A DNA stretch of 15,660 nt from Fibrobacter sp. (GTDB lineage: Bacteria; Fibrobacterota; Fibrobacteria; Fibrobacterales; Fibrobacteraceae), in contig JAFWRL010000017.1 of the NCBI GenBank assembly GCA_017520105.1, positions 1-15,660 on the forward strand, given 5' to 3'. Positions 1 to 6,039 of this stretch are shown in pieces (position 1 is the stretch's first letter; every line of letters begins with the position of its first letter). A program made the position numbers and the translations under genes. The notes under the pieces were generated by a model. That model ran no database searches. It saw nothing but the letters and a program-made list of their open reading frames with translations, and was not told where the DNA came from.

Positions 1-1
1 C

Positions 2-430
2 CGCTTGAACGCCAACAAGGAATATTCTCACACGTTCCGTATCGCTCCGGTTCGTAAGCAGCTGAACGACCCGACCGAATATTCTCTCCTCGGCTTCAAG
101 AACTTCGGCTGGAACAAGGATCTCCCGCCTGCAAAGTATGGCCGTGACGAAATCAACAAGATTTACGAAAATCAGCCGAAGAAGGATGTCACGGATACGA
201 TTATCAATACGGAAAATCCGACCGCGATTCCGGGCAAGATTGAGCTGATTTCCGGTGCCGAAAAGAACTACAATGTCTTTGATGCACAGGGCAAGAAGGT
301 TGGCGCGTTCACGACTCGCGGTGTTGAAGATCTCCACGCGATGACCGCAGGAATCGTCAAGAACTCCGGCGTGTATGTGGTCAAGGCAAAGAATGGCGGT
401 CAAGCCTTCCGCATCACCGTGAAGAAGTAA
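2..430 (+). CDS. C-terminal part of a secreted protein (5' end outside window)
   Basis: The reading frame is open from the window edge (base 2) to TAA at 428-430, so about 142 residues of a longer protein are visible. TTG at base 5 could be read as a start but there is no ribosome binding site in view, and the frame continues upstream, so I treat it as partial. The last 65 residues form a module that resembles the C-terminal modules of the xylanases downstream: YNVFDAQGKKVGAF, then a helix-like stretch, then GVYVVKAKNGG and a basic end (ITVKK). Such tails suggest export and cell-surface sorting. The first 75 residues include LLGFKNFGWNKDLPPAKYGR, which I do not recognise. By context it is probably another carbohydrate-active or cell-wall-directed protein, but no catalytic motif is in view. 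A strong terminator follows 20 bases after the stop. Confidence 0.75.
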   Translation, partial: RLNANKEYSHTFRIAPVRKQLNDPTEYSLLGFKNFGWNKDLPPAKYGRDEINKIYENQPKKDVTDTIINTENPTAIPGKIELISGAEKNYNVFDAQGKKVGAFTTRGVEDLHAMTAGIVKNSGVYVVKAKNGGQAFRITVKK

Positions 431-449
431 AATATTGGAATGAAGAATT

Positions 450-493
450 GTCATCGCGAGGTGCTCCACAACGCACCCCGCGATGACTTTTTT
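450..493 (+). terminator. Rho-independent terminator of the first gene
   Basis: A 9-bp perfect stem (GTCATCGCG at 450-458 with CGCGATGAC at 479-487) continues through one A/C mismatch into a 5-bp stem (GGTGC at 460-464 with GCACC at 473-477) around an 8-base loop. Six T residues follow at 488-493. This is a textbook intrinsic terminator placed just after the stop at 430. Confidence 0.9.
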
Positions 494-499
494 ATTTGT

Positions 500-817
500 A
501 TGAAAAATGATAAGTTGATTTATATGTTGGTGTAAGCGAGAAAGACTATTAAATAATTTAATGATGATAATAAAACGTCGAGAGAATGGAAGCGTCGGCC
601 AAGGTATTTTCTTCGCAGTAGCGTGCAAAACGAGAGTCGCGAACGACTGCTAGCAGGCGTTCATGACCGAGTGAAGCCGCTGACGCCGTAGGCGTCAACT
701 CTGAGCTGGGGCCCCGCCCGCATGACGTACTTTTTGCATTTAAAATGCACCTTGGGCGGCGAGACCTTTTCTCTATTGATAAAAAATCAATGAGAAGAAT
801 GTTTTAACTATATGAAA
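500..817. other. Gene-poor gap with GC-rich structured element of unknown function
   Basis: No ordinary gene is visible here. The stretch is full of short perfect hairpins: TGACGCC/GGCGTCA at 681-697 (3-base loop), CCGCCC/GGGCGG at 714-759 enclosing TGCATT/AATGCA at 735-749, and ATTGAT/ATCAAT at 775-791, extended by TTCTC/GAGAA at 769-796. On the minus strand one frame stays open from 803 to a TAA at 558-560 (81 codons) but has no ATG. It could be a dispersed Fibrobacter repeat, a decayed gene or a structured RNA; the sequence alone does not decide. The AT-rich dyad at 775-791 contains TTGATAAA, which resembles the box A found upstream of GH5. Confidence 0.4.
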
Positions 818-841
818 ACCCCTCTCCGAGGGGTATTTTTT
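818..841 (+). terminator. Terminator-like hairpin ahead of the GH95 gene
   Basis: ACCCCTC at 818-824 pairs with GAGGGGT at 828-834 (7 bp, loop TCC), followed by A and six T at 836-841. The geometry is that of an intrinsic terminator. No gene ends just before it, so it would either end a transcript crossing the structured element at 500-817 or act in the leader of the GH95 gene. Confidence 0.6.
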
Positions 842-859
842 ATAAGGAAGAAAACACAC

Positions 860-916
860 GTCATCCTCAACCAAGCTCAGCTTCGTTTGTCATCCTGAGC
901 GAAGTCGAAGGATCTA
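860..916. repeat. Dispersed-type intergenic repeat (GTCATCCTGAGCGAAG family)
   Basis: The segment holds the string GTCATCCTGAGCGAAG followed by TCGAAGGATCTAG (889-917), preceded by a partial, diverged copy beginning GTCATCCTCAACCAAG at 860. GCTCAG (875-880) and CTGAGC (895-900) form an inverted repeat. Strings of this kind recur between genes in many genomes, by my recollection also in Fibrobacter; only this pair is in the window. It ends about 40 bases before the GH95 start. Confidence 0.5.
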
Positions 917-959
917 GTGAATTTTTGTGGTGTTGTTTTGGGTTAATGAGGAGAATACT

Positions 960-3900
960 ATGTTTAGAACAAAAAAATCTGTTGCAGGTCGCATTTTTAG
1001 CTCTGCAGCGGTGGTGTGTGCCATCGGTTTTTCGAGTGCGCTAGCAACAACAGATAATCCGCTTACGTTATGGTACAATGGCGACGCCGGTACCGAATTT
1101 ACGAACGCGCTCCCGATTGGTAACGGTTACATGGGTGGACTTATCTATGGTGGCGTCACTAAGGATTACATCGGTCTAAACGAAAGTACCGTTTGGTCGG
1201 GAGGCCCAGGCGACAACAACAAGCAGGGCGCTGCAAATCATCTGAAAGATGCCCGTGACGCCATGTTCCGTGGTGATTACAGAACCGCAGAATCTATCGT
1301 CAATCAGTACATGATTGGTCCTGGTCCTGCAAGTTTCCAACCGGTTGGCGATCTCGTGATTACAACGTCCCATAACGGGGCGACGAATTATCGCCGTGAA
1401 CTCGACCTCAAAACCGCTATTGCAAAGACAACTTATACACATAGCGGTGTCAAACATACCCGTGAATATTTCGCAAGCTATCCTGACCATGTGATTGTCG
1501 TTCATTTGTCTGCTGACAAGAGCGGTTCGGTAAGCTTTGGCGCGACGATGACGACTCCGCACCGCACGAACCGCATGACTTCTAGCGGCAATACGCTCAT
1601 TTACGATGTGACCGTCAACTCCATCAAGTTCCAGAATCGCTTGAACGTGATTGCCGATGGCGGCACGGTTTCTGTTTCGAACGGGAATATCAACGTGCAG
1701 GGTGCGAACAGCGCAACACTTATCCTCACGACAGCGACGAACTTCAAATCGTATAATGACGTGAGCGGTGATCCGGGTGCCATTGCCGAGGGCATCATGG
1801 CTAAAGTCGCGAAAAAGTCCTATGAAGATATCTTGAAAGACCACTTGAAGGATTACCAGACGATTTTTAACCGCGTCAAGTTGGACTTGGGCCCGGCGGA
1901 CAAGAGCGCTGGCGACATCACATCCACCCGCGTGAAAAACTTCAATTCCACAAACGACCCCTCTCTCGTGGAACTCCATTACCAGTATGGCCGTTATTTG
2001 CTCATCGCAAGTTCTCGTAAGGGTGGCCAGCCTGCCAACTTGCAGGGCATTTGGAACAAGGACACGAACCCGATTTGGGGCAGCAAATATACCACCAACA
2101 TCAACCTTGAAATGAACTACTGGCCGGCAGAATCCGGCAACCTCGAAGAATGCGTATGGCCGCTCATTGACAAAATCAAATCCATGGTGCCGCAGGGCGA
2201 AAAGACCGCCAAGGTGCACTGGGGCGTAAACGAAGGCTGGGTGGAACATCACAATACTGACCTTTGGAACCGTTCTGCTCCGATTGACGGAGCCTGGGGC
2301 CTTTGGCCGTCTGGCGCTGGCTGGCTCAGCACGCATCTTTGGGAACATTTCCTCTACAACCCGACGGACAAGGAATACCTCAAGGATGTTTATCCGACGA
2401 TGAAGGGGGCTGCGCTTTTCTTTGTGAATAGCCTTGTGGAAGAACCGACTACGGGGAACAAGTATTTGGTGACCGCTCCGAGCGATTCTCCGGAAAACGA
2501 TCACGGTGGAATTAACGTTTGCTTTGGCCCGACGATGGATAACCAGATTATCCGCGATGTGCTGAATTACACGATTGAAGCGTCCAAGATTCTCGGCGTC
2601 GATGAAGATGTTCGCGCCAAGATGGAAGCGACTGTCAAGCGCCTTCCGCCAACAAAGACCGGCAAGTATGGACAAATTACCGAATGGCTCCAGGACTGGG
2701 ACGATCCGAACAACAAGAACCGTCACATTTCGCATTTGTATGGCCTTTTCCCGAGCGCTCAAATTACCCCGGAAGAAACTCCGGACTTGATCAAGGGTGC
2801 TGGCGTTACGCTGCAGCAGCGCGGCGACGATGCGACCGGTTGGTCTTTGGCTTGGAAAATCAATTTCTGGGCTCGTATGCACGATGGCGACCACGCTTAC
2901 AGAATGATTCGTATGCTTCTCACGCCGAGCAAGACTTATAATAATTTGTTCGATGCGCATCCGCCGTTCCAGATTGACGGAAACTTCGGTGCTGTTTCCG
3001 GCGTGAACGAAATGCTCATGCAGAGCCATAACAACAGGATCAACCTGCTGCCGGCTCTCCCTTCGCAGTGGAAGGACGGCTCTGTCAAGGGCATCCGCGC
3101 CCGTGGCGGTTTCGAAATCGATTCGATGGCTTGGAAGGGCGGCAAGCTCACTTACGTTGCCATCAAGTCCCTCGTAGGCAGCACGCTAAATGTCACCTCG
3201 GGTACGAACAAGTTCTCTACCGCAACGGTGGCGGGCAAGACCTATGAATTCGATGGCAATTTGAAAGTGACGAATGCTCCGTTTGAACCGCTCGAAATGC
3301 CGGGCAAGATTGAGGCCGAAAACTATGTGGCTATGGATGGTGTGCAGATTGAAGAAGATTCTCTTGGCACTCCGAACATCGGCTGGATTAATGACGGCGA
3401 CTGGACTCAGTATTACGTGAACATTTCGACGGCGGGAGCCTATGTCTTGACGGGCCGCGTTGCAACGGGTTCCGAAAAGGAAAGTGTTATCACTGTTACC
3501 GATTCCGCAGGCAAGATTCTCGGAACGCTCAGCGTCGATCCCGCAAAGTCCAAAGGCTGGAACGACTGGTACGAAGCTACGGCGAAGGTGACGCTCCCGG
3601 CGGGTAAGCAAAAGCTCACGTTCACGTATTCCGGCGAAGACACGTATCTTGCGAACGTTGATTGGTTCAGTCTAGCATCAGATGCTATGACCATTGCAAT
3701 ACCCGAAATTCGCATGGGCTCGCTCTCCGTAAGCCGCATCCCGTATTCGAATGCGTCTATTGCGCTGATGGTGACCGCTCCTGCAACTAAGGAGTTTGTG
3801 GTTCACCTCGTTAGCGCTGACGGCAAGTTCATCGGCTCGCAACGCGGTCATGGCGAAGGTCTCGCTGAATTCGGCAGGTCGGTACCGCTTGCACCGGGCA

Positions 3901-3962
3901 TGTACTTTGCCATCGTCAAGAGCGGCTCCCAGCAAAAGACGCTGAAACTCTCCGTCCGCTAA
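960..3962 (+). CDS. Secreted GH95 alpha-L-fucosidase/alpha-L-galactosidase with CBM6
   Basis: The ATG at 960 is chosen over an in-frame GTG at 927 because GAGGAG lies 6 bases before it and a good signal peptide begins there (MFRTKKSVAGRIF, hydrophobic core, cleavage near SSALA). The product has 1000 residues. Residues about 30-775 are a GH95 catalytic region: ALPIGNGYMGG and NESTVWSGGPG in the N-terminal domain, then TTNINLEMNYWPAE (N380, N382), PSDSPEN (E512, predicted general acid) and FQIDGNFG (D673). These correspond to N421/N423, E566 and D766 of Bifidobacterium AfcA as I recall them. A CBM6 follows (about 778-905, MPGKIEAENY to NVDWFSL), then a C-terminal sorting-type domain ending LAPGMYFAIVKSG and basic residues. 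The family removes terminal alpha-L-fucose or alpha-L-galactose by inversion; beside xylanases, removal of L-galactose from complex arabinoxylan is the likelier role (inference). Terminator at 4064-4095. Confidence 0.93.
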   Translation: MFRTKKSVAGRIFSSAAVVCAIGFSSALATTDNPLTLWYNGDAGTEFTNALPIGNGYMGGLIYGGVTKDYIGLNESTVWSGGPGDNNKQGAANHLKDARDAMFRGDYRTAESIVNQYMIGPGPASFQPVGDLVITTSHNGATNYRRELDLKTAIAKTTYTHSGVKHTREYFASYPDHVIVVHLSADKSGSVSFGATMTTPHRTNRMTSSGNTLIYDVTVNSIKFQNRLNVIADGGTVSVSNGNINVQGANSATLILTTATNFKSYNDVSGDPGAIAEGIMAKVAKKSYEDILKDHLKDYQTIFNRVKLDLGPADKSAGDITSTRVKNFNSTNDPSLVELHYQYGRYLLIASSRKGGQPANLQGIWNKDTNPIWGSKYTTNINLEMNYWPAESGNLEECVWPLIDKIKSMVPQGEKTAKVHWGVNEGWVEHHNTDLWNRSAPIDGAWGLWPSGAGWLSTHLWEHFLYNPTDKEYLKDVYPTMKGAALFFVNSLVEEPTTGNKYLVTAPSDSPENDHGGINVCFGPTMDNQIIRDVLNYTIEASKILGVDEDVRAKMEATVKRLPPTKTGKYGQITEWLQDWDDPNNKNRHISHLYGLFPSAQITPEETPDLIKGAGVTLQQRGDDATGWSLAWKINFWARMHDGDHAYRMIRMLLTPSKTYNNLFDAHPPFQIDGNFGAVSGVNEMLMQSHNNRINLLPALPSQWKDGSVKGIRARGGFEIDSMAWKGGKLTYVAIKSLVGSTLNVTSGTNKFSTATVAGKTYEFDGNLKVTNAPFEPLEMPGKIEAENYVAMDGVQIEEDSLGTPNIGWINDGDWTQYYVNISTAGAYVLTGRVATGSEKESVITVTDSAGKILGTLSVDPAKSKGWNDWYEATAKVTLPAGKQKLTFTYSGEDTYLANVDWFSLASDAMTIAIPEIRMGSLSVSRIPYSNASIALMVTAPATKEFVVHLVSADGKFIGSQRGHGEGLAEFGRSVPLAPGMYFAIVKSGSQQKTLKLSVR

Positions 3963-3995
3963 CCGCGCGTGTCTCCCGGATGTCTCTCACATGTC

Positions 3996-4016
3996 ATCCC
4001 GGCCTTGTGCCGGGAT
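3996..4016. repeat. Perfect hairpin of the GTCATCCCGG type
   Basis: ATCCCGGC (3996-4003) and GCCGGGAT (4009-4016) form an 8-bp perfect stem with loop CTTGT. No T-run follows, so it is not an intrinsic terminator by itself; a proper one lies 48 bases on. It is part of the string GTCATCCCGG (3993-4002), similar in type to other GTCAT-headed elements in this window. It may be a dispersed repeat or protect the 3' end of the GH95 transcript. Confidence 0.55.
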
Positions 4017-4063
4017 CGGCTTACACGGCTCTAATTACTTAAAAATTTCCTCCTCTCACTCTA

Positions 4064-4095
4064 AGCCCAAGACTCTCGTAGTCCTGGGCTTTTTT
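4064..4095 (+). terminator. Intrinsic terminator of the GH95 gene
   Basis: AGCCCA (4064-4069) pairs with TGGGCT (4085-4090), then after one A/C mismatch GAC (4071-4073) pairs with GTC (4081-4083); the loop is TCTCGTA. A run of six T covers 4090-4095. It separates the GH95 gene from the GH5 promoter region that begins at the next base. Confidence 0.85.
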
Positions 4096-4164
4096 CCTAT
4101 TGATAAATTGACAAAACAACTTTAATTACTGCACGTTTTTTTTGTGAACTCGATAATATCTTTA
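4096..4164 (+). promoter_or_regulatory. Predicted GH5 promoter region (inverted box A, box B)
   Basis: CCTATTGATAAATTGACAAA starts at 4096. Its reverse complement contains TTTTGTCAA, shared with the box A of X4. TATCTTTA (4157-4164) lies 61 bases from the start of this block and matches the TATGTTTA box B of the xylanase genes in seven of eight positions. If box B is a -7 element, transcription would begin near 4169-4171, leaving a leader of about 22 bases. AGGAG at 4180-4184 is the ribosome binding site. Role inferred from conservation only. Confidence 0.5.
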
Positions 4165-4191
4165 TATCAGGGTTAAAAAAGGAGCGAGGCT

Positions 4192-5847
4192 ATGATTAAT
4201 TTTCGAGTTCTCATTTTAGTATTCATTCTCTCTGCAAATTTATTTGCAATTACAAATCAGTTCCGCGGCGTGAACTGGGCAGACAAACGCGATAACTTCG
4301 TCTCGGGTGTTCTTGTGCTTTCGGGCATGAGTCTTTCGGACACTTACGAGTCGGCGCATGCCACTGCTGACCGCATCATGTCGCAATTCCAGGAAGTGCT
4401 TGGCATAAACAGTGTTCGTCTGCCTGTGAACGAACCTACTGTCCTCACATTCTTGAATTCTTATTCCGGCATTATCGACGCGGCTCTCGAACACGGTCGC
4501 GTGGTTCTGTGCTACTGGGGCCCCGCCCAGCCTGCGGGACCCAAGAACATGAACGACTGGTGGAAAATGTGGGAAACGCTCGTCAAGAAATACAGCGACC
4601 ACCCGAACGCCTATTTCGAGATTTTCAACGAACCGCACATGTACAACAAGACCGAACTGCGTAATCTATATGCAGATTGGCTCAAGAGATTCCCGGATGT
4701 TCCACGCGACCATATTCTCCTTGATGGCTCGGGTCTTGCATGGAACGTTCCGGACATTGCCGATGATTCGCGTTTCGAGGGCTGCCTCTTTGCTGTTCAC
4801 GAATACACGTTCTGGAACATGAGCATTACTACCGAACAAGGCTGGAAGGGAAGTTTCGCTGGCAAGGTGGGCAAATATATCGAACGTACTGTTTGCACGG
4901 AATGGGGCGGCGCAATGAGTCCCGGCGAAAAGAACGGCGTGCATTACGACTACATGGATTACAATAAGCCGCCTAACAACTATTTCACGGCTTATATTCG
5001 CGGCATGTCGGAGCAATTGCGTGATTGGCAGATGGGTAGTTTCTACTGGCCGGGGCTGCGCGATGGTGACTGGTACAGCATGACAAAGCGCGATGGCGAA
5101 GGTACAAACACCAAGCTCGTAATCGTGAACCAGTCTGGCGTCGATCGCATGCAGCTTTCGTGGTCGGATACGGTCGAAACGAACCCTCCTAAACAAGATC
5201 CGTTTGGCGGCTTTGATGCGGACGGAAAAGCGATTGCAGGCAAGGCTGCAACTATCCCCGGAAAAATCGAAGCTGAAAATTATGACATCGGTGGCAACCG
5301 CGTCTCGTTCTACGACAAAAGTTCCGATAACGAAGGTGGCTTCTACCGCAAGGATGCCGTGGATATCGTCGTGCTCGATTCCGCCGATGCGTCCAAAGGC
5401 CATGCTGTTGGCCACACGAATGCTGGCGAATGGCTCGAATACACGGTCAATGTGGCAAAGGCTGCGACCTATTCTGTCGAAGTGCAAATGGCGACCGCCT
5501 CGGAGAATGCCGGTGTGCAGTTATTCATTGACGACAAGGCTGTTTCCGATACCATTATCGCCACACAGGGCGAGGACTGGTCGAGTTACAGTGCTGTCCA
5601 GGCTAAGGTGGGCGAGCTTTCCGCTGGCGAACATGTGCTTAAAATGCTCATTGTCGGGAACTACGTGAACATCGACTGGCTCGAATTCTGCGAAGGCGAC
5701 AAGTGCGAACAGACCACTGGGCTCCATGCGACTCGCGTTATGCCCACTACGGCGCCCGCTGCGGCACGCCTGCGTGTCAAAGACAACAAACTCTTTGTCG
5801 AGAAAAACGGCCTCCGTTTTGACCTCACCGGTCACCGCATCAAATAA
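4192..5847 (+). CDS. Secreted GH5 glycoside hydrolase with CBM6
   Basis: A 551-residue protein starts at ATG 4192, seven bases after AGGAG. Residues 1-19 are a signal peptide (cleavage after NLFA). Residues about 23-335 form a clan-A GH5 barrel: FRGVNWADKRDNF at the N-terminus, INSVRLPVNEP, FEIFNEPH with the predicted acid/base E147, AVHEYTFW with H203, and CTEWGG with the predicted nucleophile E237. A CBM6 spans about 354-500 (IPGKIEAENY, NAGEWLEYTVNV, NIDWLEF). The tail ends LFVEKNGLRFDLTGHRIK and lacks the basic module found on the xylanases. The enzyme would hydrolyse a beta-1,4-linked glycan outside the cell with retention; GH5 covers cellulases, mannanases and xylanases and I cannot fix the subfamily by eye. 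Box A and box B shared with the xylanase genes suggest a xylan-related role (inference). An intrinsic terminator follows at 5878. Confidence 0.9.
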   Translation: MINFRVLILVFILSANLFAITNQFRGVNWADKRDNFVSGVLVLSGMSLSDTYESAHATADRIMSQFQEVLGINSVRLPVNEPTVLTFLNSYSGIIDAALEHGRVVLCYWGPAQPAGPKNMNDWWKMWETLVKKYSDHPNAYFEIFNEPHMYNKTELRNLYADWLKRFPDVPRDHILLDGSGLAWNVPDIADDSRFEGCLFAVHEYTFWNMSITTEQGWKGSFAGKVGKYIERTVCTEWGGAMSPGEKNGVHYDYMDYNKPPNNYFTAYIRGMSEQLRDWQMGSFYWPGLRDGDWYSMTKRDGEGTNTKLVIVNQSGVDRMQLSWSDTVETNPPKQDPFGGFDADGKAIAGKAATIPGKIEAENYDIGGNRVSFYDKSSDNEGGFYRKDAVDIVVLDSADASKGHAVGHTNAGEWLEYTVNVAKAATYSVEVQMATASENAGVQLFIDDKAVSDTIIATQGEDWSSYSAVQAKVGELSAGEHVLKMLIVGNYVNIDWLEFCEGDKCEQTTGLHATRVMPTTAPAAARLRVKDNKLFVEKNGLRFDLTGHRIK

Positions 5848-5877
5848 CGCTCTATAGCCATCACGGCTGTGTCTGTC

Positions 5878-5917
5878 ATGTCCGTCCCGGAACAAGTCCG
5901 GGATGGGCATTTCTTTT
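5878..5917 (+). terminator. Intrinsic terminator of the GH5 gene
   Basis: TCCCGGA (5885-5891) pairs with TCCGGGA (5897-5903) around loop ACAAG. The stem extends outward to 5878/5910 with two G-U type pairs. The T-rich run TTTCTTTTT follows at 5909-5917. The outer part, GTCATGTCCGTCCCGG, again has the GTCAT head seen in other intergenic hairpins of the window. Confidence 0.8.
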
Positions 5918-5927
5918 TGCGAATATT

Positions 5928-5999
5928 CCATTATGGACTTTTTATCAATAATATGTATTTGTTTTTTTTAAGCATATTCGCAAAAAGAGGATATGTTTA
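5928..5999 (+). promoter_or_regulatory. Predicted X1 promoter region (box A and box B)
   Basis: Box A begins with CCATTATGGA at 5928 and ends with TTTTTATCAATAA near 5950. Box B TATGTTTA lies at 5992-5999, exactly 64 bases from the start of box A. The same pair with the same spacing precedes X2, X3 and X5. Box B resembles the TAnnTTTG -7 element of Bacteroidetes, a sister group of Fibrobacteres. Predicted transcription start is near 6003-6005. Confidence 0.55.
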
Positions 6000-6003
6000 G
6001 AAT

Positions 6004-6020
6004 GGTTATGGGTATTAACC
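6004..6020 (+). promoter_or_regulatory. Leader hairpin of X1 mRNA
   Basis: GGTTA (6004-6008) pairs with TAACC (6016-6020) around a 7-base loop. If box B is the -7 element, this hairpin would sit at the extreme 5' end of the mRNA and end 7 bases before the GAGG ribosome binding site at 6027-6030. X3 and X4 have hairpins at the same place, with a compensatory pair change in X4. Confidence 0.45.
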
Positions 6021-6039
6021 GTGTATGAGGATTAGGTTT

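Noticed and set aside
927..959. GTG 927 as the GH95 start
   Set aside because: It would place MVLFWVNEENT before the signal peptide; ATG 960 has a GAGGAG at the right distance.
431..959. tRNA, rRNA or insertion sequence in the largest gap
   Set aside because: No cloverleaf with a TTCGANNC arm, no rRNA-like sequence, and no transposase or terminal inverted repeats were found.
1176..3029. Open frame of 617 codons on the minus strand inside GH95
   Set aside because: It is antisense to a gene with full GH95 motifs and its translation has no recognisable domain. Long antisense frames arise here from biased codon use.
3996..4016. Hairpin as the GH95 terminator
   Set aside because: No T-run follows; the hairpin at 4064-4095 has one.
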